The notes below the pieces were generated by a model. That model was not told the DNA's origin. It searched no databases and worked only from the letters and a program-made list of their open reading frames with translations. Below are positions 17,567 to 27,210 of a stretch of 27,210 nt of DNA, in pieces. Numbering within the stretch: the stretch's first letter is position 1; each line of letters begins with the position of its first letter. Source of the DNA: Setaria digitata (lineage: Eukaryota; Nematoda; Chromadorea; Rhabditida; Setariidae); the NCBI GenBank assembly GCA_003640385.1, contig RCAB01000632.1:3924-31133 (forward strand). Direction: 5' to 3'. The position numbers were made by a program, and so were the translations under genes.

Positions 17567-17835
17567 AAAAAAAAAAAATAGAAAAGAATTTAAAAAAGAG
17601 AAAAAGTACTAGTATCTATTGCTTCTAAAAGTATAAATGAAAGCAAAAAAAGAAAGGGAAAAAAGAATTGAAAATAAAAAGTGATTGAATGAGTGAAAGT
17701 AAAGATGTAATCAAAAATTTGGCACAATTTATAGAATTGCAGAGGAAAAGGTACTAAAAGAGATGAAATGAAATAAAATAAAAGAGAGAGGAAGTGGAAT
17801 AAAAAGTGGAAATAAAAGGACTCAGTAAATTTTAA
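17567..17835. repeat. purine-rich block (A/G) on + strand
   Basis: About 270 nt are dominated by A and G, with runs such as AAGAGAGAGGAAGTGG. A pyrimidine-rich block follows at 17905-17990. Confidence 0.6.
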
Positions 17836-17904
17836 AATAAGTTCATTTCCTCATCTAACCAAAGAATTTTCTGCGAGAGATTTTTATTTGCTAAATCAAT
17901 CTAA

Positions 17905-17990
17905 TCATTTCTTTTTTCTTATTTTTCTTCCCTTTTCTCTCTCTCTCTCTTTTCCCCTCTCTTCTCTCTCTTCCTCTCTCTCTCACTATT
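17905..17990. repeat. CT-rich low-complexity tract
   Basis: This is a polypyrimidine tract with CTCTCTCT and CCCCTCT runs. Its 3' part belongs to the 176-bp segment that is repeated after N18125. Confidence 0.75.
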
Positions 17991-18301
17991 TACACAATTT
18001 TGTGATGAAAAAATTTCATACATCACTCACAACTTTCTTTGTTAAAAAGTAATGCTTATATGGAACAGTTAAGAAAGAATGTTTTATGATATGCTTAATT
18101 ATGATTGGATGGATAGATTAGATCNCTTTTCCCCTCTCTTCTCTCTCTTCCTCTCTCTCTCACTATTTACACAATTTTGTGATGAAAAAATTTCATACAT
18201 CACTCACAACTTTCTTTGTTAAAAAGTAATGCTTATATGGAACAGTTAAGAAAGAATGTTTTATGATATGCTTAATTATGATTGGATGGATAGATTAGAT
18301 C
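17949..18301. repeat. 176-bp exact direct duplication around a single N (assembly joint)
   Basis: Bases 17949-18124 and 18126-18301 appear identical over 176 nt with N18125 between them. This is the same pattern as at 9823 and again suggests two contig ends placed side by side without merging. Confidence 0.88.
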
Positions 18302-18317
18302 AGATTAGATTAGATCG
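18288..18317. repeat. short GATTA-type tandem repeat
   Basis: A run of GATTAGATC / GATTA units follows directly on the 176-bp duplication. It may have helped confuse the assembly there. Confidence 0.5.
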
Positions 18318-21109
18318 ATAGTCTAATTAGATAACTTAGCGAATAATAATTTCGCAGTTTTGAATAATTTGAAAGGAGAAAAGAATTTATTTTATAATTA
18401 TTTATGGGAAATGAAATGACAATAGAATAAATTTATGTTAATAAATATGTTAATTTGCGTTAATTTGCGGTGAAAAAATATATCAAAAGTTTGCCTCTTA
18501 CAAATGCAAATATAATCAATTAATAGTTAAAATTTTATATCTCAATTTTTTTTTTTTTTTTTGAAATTTTTTGGACGAAAAAATTAGATTGAAATTCATA
18601 CGCAAATTTTAGCATTTTCATAAAATTATAATTTCTATTTTCATCCTTGCTTTGTTTATGCTTTCATCAGTTATCACAATTTCGCTTCTTTCCTTTTCTT
18701 CAAGAAATGATTGATTGGTTATAAAAATTTTCGTTTTTATTTTCCATTAATGTTTCATTTGTTTATTTTGAAATTTAATTCAATGATTTGTTTATCTTGT
18801 TTTAATTCAGAATTTAGTTAAAAATTCATACTACGGGAATTAAAAAAAAAAAAAAATTAATTTTTCTGATTTATAGAGCAAAATAATGTTTGGTAAAAAT
18901 GCGATAGTCAATTCTTAAACATTTCTTCGCTAGCAGATGTCAATTGCAACATGTTGTGCTATTTTTAGCAAATTTAATTATCATATTTTCAAATTTTTAT
19001 CATCAAAAAGTTTTGGTGAGGAGGGACGAAGTGGTGAGAGTAATAAATAAGTAATGAAGGAGAAATTGTGCTAAAATATTGGTATTCATCTCAAATCACA
19101 ATTTGAAATGTAATAATATTAATATACTTATTCGATTTGCAGTAACTTTTCCACATTTATCAGAAATCATTTAATGTGTTTAATTGTTTATTAACAGCGA
19201 ATAATGATTGTTATATTTGCAATGCTTTTCATAAGCTCTAATTTTTTTTTTAATCATTCATTTATATCAATTCTACTTTTTTTTTTTTTTTTTTTTTTTT
19301 TATTGATCTGTATAAAATAGTTTAGAATTGGATGGAATTTTTTATGATCGCAGCAAATATTAGCATTCTGGTTTAAAATATATCAAATTTCATTTCTTGC
19401 ACTGTTTTGAAAAAAGTTTCATCAAATATATTGCAATTAAAATTTGAATTCGAATCCTATAAGTTCATAGCAAATATTAGCATTCCCACTAAATGACTGA
19501 GCTTTATTCATTTTTTTCTTCCCTCTCTCCTCTTTTCCAGTATTTTAACATGAATTATTTGCATACTGAATTTTTGATGCTGAAATAATATTTGAAAAAT
19601 CGTTCAAATGTCTTTCTTTACAAGATTGTCAGAAGTAAACAAAAAAAAAAGAAAAAAAAATTTGTCCGAAATAAACAAGCAAAAAGGAAAATTAATAAAA
19701 AAAAAAATGTTTAATTTCATCAGTAAGCATCGAATTTCCTTCCAGAACAATATGTATTAAGTTTCATACTTACCATTCTATTTACTTTTGTTTTTTGTTC
19801 AAAAAAAAAAGAAAGAAGGGAAAAAGAAAACCAATTAAGTATTTTTATTGATATATTTTGGAATTGAAATTTGCCAAGAAAGATTAGTGAATTTAAAGAA
19901 CTGAAAAAAAAAAGTCCCAATTAGTTTAGCATTAATCAATAATTTTTGCTGAAATTTAAACACAAATTAGGCTCATTTTAACTCTAAAATAAAGAAAGAC
20001 GTTGAGAATAATCAAATGAATAGGAAGTCATCAGAAATATTTAGCATGATAAATACATATATAGATAGATGGAAGAAATATCGGGAAAAAAAAAAAAGAA
20101 AAAAACTTCAGCTTTTATTTGGTTCAATTTCTTGGCTCATTTCATTTTAATTCTAACTGAGCGAAATATTCACACTCCACAAGAAACAAAAACAAAAACA
20201 AAAAATTAAAAAATGTGAGAAAAAATTAAGACAATTGTTGGAAAAATGGAGAATATAAAAAAAAAAATAAAAATAAATATATTCGTTCATTAGTTTAGCT
20301 CAAATAATTATCATTGCATCCATTTGCATTCTTTCATTCTTTATTTTTTTAAATTTTATTTGCATTTCCTTTCCATTTCATTTTTTTTTTTTTTTTTTTT
20401 GTCTTTTTAGCTTTATCGTAAAAATCTTTAGCTGAATATTTGTTCCCGTTATGCATGATACGATCATATTTCAATTTCTTTTCCAAATAAAAAATTCCCA
20501 TCACTTTGACTTTATTTTTTTTTTTTCTTCTTTTCCTAAAAATATTGCATGTTGGCTTTTGCCTCTTGATTTCATGACAAATAAAGCAGTAATTAATGAT
20601 TATTTCAGTTCATTTATCAAATTATATCAGCGCTTCAAAAGGGGAAAAAAAAATAGACAATAATATTAATGCCACCAATTAATATGCGTACTAATTAGAG
20701 ATAATGAATAAAACGTTTCATTAAAATTAGTTGAGAAAAAGGAAAAAAAAAAAAATGAGCACATGAATTATTTAGTAAAAATTAGTATACTAAAGTGAAA
20801 TTTGATTTTGCTCGTAAATTTTCATGGTACTTTTTCTTCTCGATTTACATTTTCTTTCGTCACTTTAATGGTTCTGAATAATTTTGAAAAAAAAAAAGTA
20901 TGGCTACTTAAAAAAAAAAAAATGATAGATTTGCTGAACAAATGTAGTTACAGCAATAAAGTGACGTTGAAATGATCGGTTATTCCCGGGAGAGTGTTCT
21001 CGAAAATGTGATCCATCTCTCGTTATCCTCTTCTAGCATTCATATTTGGGCATTAGAGAATAATCTTTGAGGGAAGACTCTCTTAAAAGTGCTGTTTTCT
21101 TACACTGAT

Positions 21110-21410
21110 TTAGTAATAATCATGACGTTAATTATAGTAGTGTTCATAACAATAATTATCAATTATAGTGATAATAATAATGATAAAAGCAATGATAATA
21201 ATGGCAAATGATAAAATTATAAAATAAATAGATCAGAAATAGTAAATAGTAAACAATAAACAAAAAAAAAGCTAACAGCAAGTTATAGTAATAATAGAGT
21301 AATAAAAAAAAAAATGATAATGAGTAACTGATAATAATGTTAAGAGAGTAGCATAATGACAATTAGAATAGAGAAGATGATAATGTTGATAATGATGATA
21401 TTTCTTGATT
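21110..21410. repeat. degenerate ATAATGATA-type repeat region
   Basis: About 300 nt are rich in imperfect (A/G)TAATAATGATAA units. The open frames through it read as Tyr/Leu- or Asn/Asp-rich low complexity, so I read it as simple-sequence DNA. Confidence 0.55.
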
Positions 21411-22232
21411 TTTTTTTTTTATTTTATTTGCTTCATTAAAAGTCATGGTGTTCCGCTTTAATCTGCACAGAATTCCGAAATATTCCGGAAAAAATCCAAA
21501 CGTTCGCTCTGTTTTATTTCTTTCTCAGTAACTTAATAATTAGCATCAATCATATTATTTCACTTTTAATGCTAAACTTTGAGTTCCGTTTTATTTTTAT
21601 TTTTTATTTTTTTTCCTTTTCCTTTGCGAGGATAATTGTTTCGAAATGGTACTAATCTTCCGGTGCTGTTCCTTTTCTTTTAACTTATCGCTGTGCTTTT
21701 AGCTTTCAAACTAATTATTTATTCAGTAATCATGTTATTAAATTTCATTATCTGTACTAGTAGTCCTGAAGTTCGTTTGGGTAATATTTCGCCTGAAATT
21801 GAAAACTTTCACTTTCTTTCATACATTTCTAGAAATATTCTTCTCAAATGCTCAATTTATACAAGAATTAATTGCAAATGATCATAATTGCATTTATTTT
21901 ATGCAATAAAAACTATCGACAAGAAACTATTACAATTCATTATAGTGATGGTTATTCCGTAATAAATACAGAATTTGTTTTGTCTCAAGGACAAATTATA
22001 TATCAATTATAATATGATGGAAAAAAAAAAGCAACATTTCTAAAACAACAAATTAGCGAAATGAGTAATTATTAGATTAATAAAATGGTAAATAAACATT
22101 GAATTATTAGAATTTGATAGAATGGTTATTTATTCTTCATCATTCTCAAGAGTTTATTTCTATGCTACTAACATATCATATCAGTAATTCTGTACCACAT
22201 ATTTTATCTAATTTTTTTTTTTTTTTTTTTTT

Positions 22233-22233
22233 N
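22233..22233. other. single N after a poly-T run (assembly uncertainty)
   Basis: An N directly follows a T run. Unlike the two other Ns it has no duplicated flanks that I can see. A homopolymer-length problem is the likely cause. Confidence 0.7.
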
Positions 22234-23039
22234 AACTGGCGAAAGTGAAATTTCAAGATGCATATTGTTGGTGAATTTTCTCATAATTTTGGGGATATTT
22301 GTTTTGAGGCTTCAGCAATCTACAATGAGGTATATTATTAAACTAGTGCTTTGAGACTTACTAAAGTGATTGATGCCTCTTCATGTAATAAGCATTTTTC
22401 TTCCTAGTTCTATCTTTTTAGGCTTTGATACGATTAAATTTATGCATGGAATACTTAGAATGATCATAGAGGGTAGTGAAGAATAGGAGAAAAAACAACT
22501 ATGATATTTAGGATGATAATCATCCCGGTGAATAGAATGAAGTGTTTGGGTGAATTCTTTCTAGTTTTTTGATGAAGGGAAATATAATTTCGTTCTCTCA
22601 AGAAGAATATTTGGTAAGTTTTCTTTTCCTTTTTTTTTTTTTTTTTTTTTTTCTGAAATTATTATGAATAGTTTTTATTGGGAAAATTTAAGTTAGCTTC
22701 GTTTTGATAAAAATTTTGGTGAAGTTTTTTTCCTTTTCTTTTTTTTTTTTTTGGAAATATTAGGAATAGCTTTTATCGAGAATAAGATATATAGATGCTT
22801 CCCCTTTTTTTTTTTCTTTCATTTTTTCTTCGAGAGTGCATTTTTCTTCGGGAATTATACCAAAGTTTTCAATGCATCAGTGCTAGTGATTTCATTTTTC
22901 AATTGATTTGAAAAATGAATCCAACATCATCTCCTATAATTAGATTTTATTTTTGCATTATCTCAAATGTCAGATATACATTTCAGCGTGTATATGTGAA
23001 TGCAAATTGATTGAAAAACAAATGATTATTTCAACGTCA

Positions 23040-23285
23040 GCTGATATTGACGTAATCATTTGTTTGAGATAAATATTTCAATTTTTGCGTTCTTTTTTTT
23101 TTTGCTACGTCAGCAAAAGCATTTGTTTGACGTAAATGTGCTAATTTACATAGTTACGTTACCTCTGCTGATATTAACGTAATAGTTTATTTTGCGTAAA
23201 TATATGAATTTATTACGTGATACTAAAATTAGCTTTTGCTGTCTTTGACGCTATCAGTTGTTTTAAGTCATGTTATTAATCTTTT
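23040..23285. repeat. degenerate tandem repeat, four copies of ~64-71 bp
   Basis: Units begin with GCT at 23040, 23104, 23167 and 23238. The best-matching pair is units 1 and 3, both starting GCTGATATT(G/A)ACGTAAT and continuing TTT(G/A)TTT, then a TAAATAT core. Units 2 and 4 share the TTTGTTTGACGTAAAT-like or TTTGACG core. TGACGTAA octamers occur in units 1 and 2. Function is unknown. Confidence 0.55.
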
Positions 23286-23665
23286 ACAACCATACATTTT
23301 CAGTAATTCTTTCTTTCTTTCCTTATTGATGCTTATGCAATTTTTCAGCTTTTCAAATCAAATAATTCAATTAAATTAATATAATTAAATCAACGCTAAA
23401 GAGATATTTCAGTTATGTGTCTTGTAACACAAGTAGCATCCGAAATATTTTAGCTTCTAAAAATCCAAGTATTCCAGTACTAAAATTTAAAAGACTCATT
23501 GGGTGGCGTTGTCAGTCAGTAGTTTTTATGTCTTATCAATATTTTGTTTAAAAAAAAAAAAAAAAAACCACGAATATCGTAGAAAAAGAAAAAATCTTTA
23601 AGTTGGAAAAGTTAAAAAAAAAAAAAGAAAGTATTACTAAATTATTTAATTGCAATTAAAAATTG

Positions 23666-23680
23666 CACGTGTTACACGTG
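23666..23680. promoter_or_regulatory. paired E-boxes CACGTG
   Basis: CACGTG occurs at 23666-23671 and 23675-23680, nine bases apart start to start. The palindrome TGCAATTAAAAATTGCA (23651-23667) abuts the first. CACGTG is a bHLH-factor site; use in vivo is inference. Confidence 0.35.
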
Positions 23681-24017
23681 TGATATGTATGATTATATCG
23701 TCATCTCCTGAAAGATAAAAATATTACATTCAAACATCTGAAAATTCATTTCTTTTTTTTTTTGTAATTAAAATATATTTAATTTCTGTCCTTGACTGAT
23801 ATTCGAATAAAAAAAGAAAAAAAAAATAACGATATTTAAATATATAATAAGATGATGCATAAAATCGTTGTTATAAAAGAGAAGGAGGAATGGAGAGGGA
23901 GAGAAAAGAAGCAAGAATTTAAATTCTTCGATATCGATCTTCCGATCATTAAATTTTCCTATTTTCAATCTTTTTCCATAACTTTAATTTTCACTTTTTA
24001 TTTATATATGTATATAT

Positions 24018-24050
<33 letters not shown>

Positions 24051-24708
24051 ACATGCAGCTATAAATTATGAAAATGCTTATGCCACTGACATCAGTAACA
24101 CAAATTTCTTTTTATGCTCTTTCTTTCTTTTTTTTTTTTTTGACATTTTCAAGCCAATTCAAATAGCAATTTTAGGACTGTGTAGTATAGCATAACCCTT
24201 GAAAAGCGATTAGCTATGTCAAAATTTTTGTTGCAGTTTCTTGGGGCCATAAAGAAAATGATTTGGGATGATTGTTGCATGGCCAAAATGAATTCTTTTT
24301 CATCTGGTCCTCTTTGAATCAAATGGCAAGCAAACATTTTTTTTTTTTTTTTTTTTTGTTTAAATCTTTTTGAAAACATCAATGAGCAAGAGGAGGAAAG
24401 AGAATGAAAAGGCAAAAAAGTTTAGGTTTGCTTACATCATCAAACGTCATTAAGACTAAACTTTTAGCTTAAAAAAAAAAAAAAAAAATATTGTCGATGA
24501 GAAAATGTCCCAAAATTTTGAAATTTTTTTTTTTTTTTTTTTTTGTGATCAAGCAACATAAGAGTGTTATTTCAATAATTTGTAATTAATTCATTTTGAA
24601 GGAATTTTTTGCTCGGCATTGAAACTATTATTAGCATTAATTAATTTGTCTTTAATTATTTTTCTTCTTGCTTTAAATTTAATATGATTCCTTTTCATTC
24701 ACATTTAA

Positions 24709-24733
24709 TATATATATATATATATGTGTGTAT
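24709..24733. repeat. (TA)n(TG)n microsatellite
   Basis: A run of TA dinucleotides passes into TGTGTG and back to TATA. Confidence 0.85.
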
Positions 24734-24920
24734 AAAGACATTTTTTTTTTTTTTTTTTTTTTGGTGTCATTTAATGAAACAGAAAAAAATAAATAAATAA
24801 ATAAAAACTCATTTTTTAATACGGTCAGTATGCTTAATCATTAATGGCAAACTTATAAGTGAGAGAATTTTCTGTTGTAATAATGAATAATTACTTATTA
24901 ATTGCTAATCCTAATTGAAA

Positions 24921-24928
24921 TGACGTCA
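24921..24928. promoter_or_regulatory. perfect CRE palindrome TGACGTCA
   Basis: A full CREB/ATF consensus lies about 385 nt upstream of the first recognised potassium-channel exon. One 8-mer can occur by chance, but it is rare in DNA this poor in G and C. Confidence 0.35.
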
Positions 24929-25312
24929 CCTTTGTGTTGGATAATAAATTTTTACGAATTTAAAGCAAAAATTCTTCAGATTCATATGACAAAAAATTGC
25001 TGATACAACCAACAAAGCAAAAAAATAAATAAATAAAATAAAATAAAAGAAAAGTTATGGGTTTGCAAATGTTTCAACTGCATAATAAGGTCTAACTTTT
25101 CATATTTAATAAAATTACAAACAAATATTCTATTTAAAAATTCCATTTAAATTCTTTCATTTTTCTCTTCTCAACCAATATTGTAGTACAAAGGCAAAAA
25201 AAAAAAGAAAAAATCACTAAATTTGCTGTTACACTAAAAAAGAATTAAATTTTTAAAGCACATTTAAATATTAAGTCGATTTTTTTTTTTTCTTTTTCTC
25301 TTGAAATTACAG

Positions 25313-27144
25313 GTAATTGATCGCATTGAGGCAGCACCGTGGCAAGTTCGTGAAACAAATGTTAGACTTACCATTGGTTTAATTGTGTTGTTCATTTATC
25401 TGTTAATTGGAGCTATTGTTTTTGTACAAATTGAAGGACCGGCAGAAGAAAATGATATGGAATCATATGAGGAATTTCGATCGCACTGGGATCGATTACT
25501 GAAAGAAGCAGGATTCAAGGGTAGAGCAAATTTTTGTTTTTATTTCTTTTTAAATTTAGTATTAATTTAATAATTCCGGTCTACTTGTTTTTTTTTTTTA
25601 AATAATGATTATTCAATATTTGAAAGTAACATACGTTGTGCTATACCGATGTGAAAGAATGGCATGCTGAAATGATGGTGAAATTGAAAAATTTACTCGC
25701 AATTTGTTTGATCATTAATAATTCAATTAATTGGACTATTTCATTCTTTGTTTACGAAAAAAAGTGTATGACTAATTAAATTAAATTTTGTGACAATTTC
25801 AAACTTCATCATTTCAAGGATGAATTTAGCTTACCTGAGCAAACTTTTTTTTTTTTTTTTTTTTTCATAGAAACCGATATTGATCAATTATTTACCGATA
25901 TACGAATAATGGCATTAAAAGGTATTTGGACGGAGAAGAATGTCACCACAGAACGTAGTTGGACTTTGGGACAAGCATTCTTCTTTGTTGGAGCATTAAT
26001 TAGCACTGTCGGTTTGTATAAAAGAAGCTTTTTTTTTTTTTTTTTTCTGTTCAAAAATTACTGCTGCACCACCATATGTTGAAAAGAAGAGAGAGAAGTT
26101 TAGTTCTTATATCAATTAATTAATTGGCTAGCATTACTCAAAAATTATCAAGGAGAAGGAGAAATAAAAAATTGTTACATCAGTTAATTAATTAGCTAAT
26201 AACTGTTTGAAGAGAGAGAAGAATTAAATTAAATTCTTATATTAATTAGCTTATTAATTACAGGTTATGGACGTGTATCACCACGTACACGTGAAGGAAA
26301 ATTTTTCACAATAGTTTATTGTCTAATTGGCATACCGATGACACTAGCACTACTATCAGCATTGGTGGTTCGATTGAAGAAGCCAAGTACATGGCTACGT
26401 TGTAAGCTTAATGCAAAGCTTGGGCATCTATTTCATGACACGCAAATTCAGGCAATTAATTAATTGATAAATGATTAATATAAAGCAATGAATAAATGAT
26501 TACAAATTTTTTTTTTTTCTTCATGTAATATTTAGCTACTTAATGGTGGTATGCACGTTTCGTTTTTGCGTTAAGTCTAATATAAATTGAACCATTGTTA
26601 AATGCTTTAATTTAATTTAAATTGAAGTTAATGTTAAATAAACACTGTGATATCATTTTGGAATTAATAATTGGGTTAAAATTACACGATCACACATTTG
26701 TTGTCATCATTTAAAAAAAAAAATTAACAATTGAATAATTAGTCTTAATTACGCTTTCTCGAAGCTTTTCGAGAAAAATTCCATGCATTTTTCGAATCAT
26801 ATTTTCTCCCAACACATTTTGCTTACTGAAATGTATAATTTAAATATTTCTAAATAAAAAACAAAAAAAAAATGCAAAAATAAAAATTCCTAAATACAAA
26901 ATGCAAATTTACAAGAGTGCTGTTCAACTTCTACAAATATTCGCATTATTTCGCTTAAGAGTTTCCAAGTTTTTAAAATAAATTAATTTGAATTTTTAGA
27001 TATTCCACCTTACCTTTGTATGCACTCTATTATTGGTATTCGTTTTTATTATACCATCGTATATTTTTACAAAAATTGAAACAGATTGGGATTTTTTGGA
27101 TGGATTTTTCTATTGCTTTGTTTCGTTGACAACGATCGGTTTGG
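25313..27144 (+). CDS. two-pore-domain (TWK/K2P) potassium channel, internal part
   Basis: The exons I see are 25313-25520, 25871-26011, 26264-26451 and 27000-27144, 682 nt in all. The gene is open at both ends: the 5' exon is not identified and the 3' part runs off the window. The order of elements is: juxtamembrane [11 protein letters not shown]1 [20 protein letters not shown]; a cap region with a possible N-glycosylation site (KNVT) and no cysteine; pore 1 [21 protein letters not shown]2 around [20 protein letters not shown]; a basic loop [16 protein letters not shown]3 around [16 protein letters not shown]; and pore 2 [20 protein letters not shown]. Both K+ filters (TVGYG and TIGLG) are intact. 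Introns split the filter glycine codons in phase 1 in both pores. The third intron (26452-26999) seems to start with GC rather than GT, because only ending the exon at CAG 26449-26451 keeps the M2-M3 frame. Such channels carry background K+ current in neurons and muscle. I cannot name the TWK subtype. Confidence 0.92.
26755..26776. other. perfect 9-bp hairpin in channel intron
   Basis: The stem TTTCTCGAA pairs exactly with TTCGAGAAA across a GCTT loop, inside the intron with the GC donor. It could simply be a chance inverted repeat. Confidence 0.5.
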
Positions 27145-27210
27145 GTATGTTTCTCTTAAAAATGCTCTCAAAAAAATTTAATTACACTTTTTTGTCAAAA
27201 AAAAAAAAAA

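Larger units (their letters stand above)
16091..25312. other. 9.2-kb stretch without recognisable gene
   Basis: This stretch is extremely A/T-rich, with dozens of long T and A runs. I read both strands and the longer open frames (for example 24149-24415 minus and 21159-21362 minus) and see only low-complexity translations. It includes the 3' flank of the transporter. It may also contain 5' exons, introns and control DNA of the potassium-channel gene, because the first channel exon I see (25313) starts without an ATG. Distinct sub-structures are listed separately. Confidence 0.6.

Noticed and set aside
20940..21085. Less A/T-rich block with CCCGGG and GAGAG/CTCTC pairs as a possible structured RNA
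   Set aside because: No tRNA, snRNA or spliced-leader RNA signature could be fitted, and the pairings are short and not nested.
23040..23285. CRISPR-like array
   Set aside because: The units are diverged along their whole length with no constant repeat and variable spacer, and the genome is eukaryotic.
24149..24415. 88-residue minus-strand open frame
   Set aside because: It contains a poly-Lys run from a T tract and has no recognisable family or splice context.

Overview
The window looks like nuclear DNA of a nematode, probably a filarial (onchocercid) worm. It is very AT-rich, with many long T and A runs. Genes are split into short exons by phase-compatible GT-AG introns that end in nematode-type (T)TTTCAG. 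One gene starts 2 nt after a TTTTCAG, as expected for a spliced-leader acceptor, and the last gene is a TWIK-type potassium channel, a family expanded in worms. The species call is inference. I saw no bacterial operons, Wolbachia-like inserts, transposons, CRISPR, tRNA or rRNA.

All four genes I can support are on the plus strand. (1) 249-2779: the 3' part of a gene encoding a coiled coil followed by a long proline-rich, RS-containing tail with PPP motifs. It resembles the C-terminal half of TANGO1/cTAGE5-type ER-exit-site proteins, but this is tentative. (2) 3533-8391: a complete 12-exon gene for a double-AAA ATPase of the AFG2/SPATA5 family (C. elegans cdc-48.3), which acts in 60S ribosome maturation. 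Its D2 domain is canonical, including GPPGCSKT. Its D1 is eroded, and the N-terminus carries a C-x2-C-x11-H-x3-C zinc-finger-like motif. (3) 11337-16090: a complete 7-exon, 513-residue MFS transporter of the SLC2/GLUT type that keeps the structural signatures but lacks the usual hexose-binding side chains. (4) 25313 to beyond the end: the middle of a two-pore-domain (TWK/K2P) potassium channel, with pore 1 (TVGYG), pore 2 (TIGLG) and an apparent GC-AG intron.

Between these lie 2780-3532 (short spacer, possibly within an operon), 8392-11336 (3' flank of AFG2 and a low-complexity spacer) and 16091-25312 (9.2 kb with no recognisable gene). The last holds purine/pyrimidine blocks, a degenerate ~64-bp repeat array with TGACGTAA sites, paired E-boxes and a CRE. 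It probably includes upstream introns or regulatory DNA of the channel. Three single Ns mark assembly joints. Two of them are flanked by near-identical 99-bp and 176-bp duplications that look like unmerged contig overlaps rather than biology.

The genes do not form one pathway. The points most worth follow-up are the eroded D1 plus added zinc finger of AFG2, the altered substrate site of the transporter, and the repeat array upstream of the channel.
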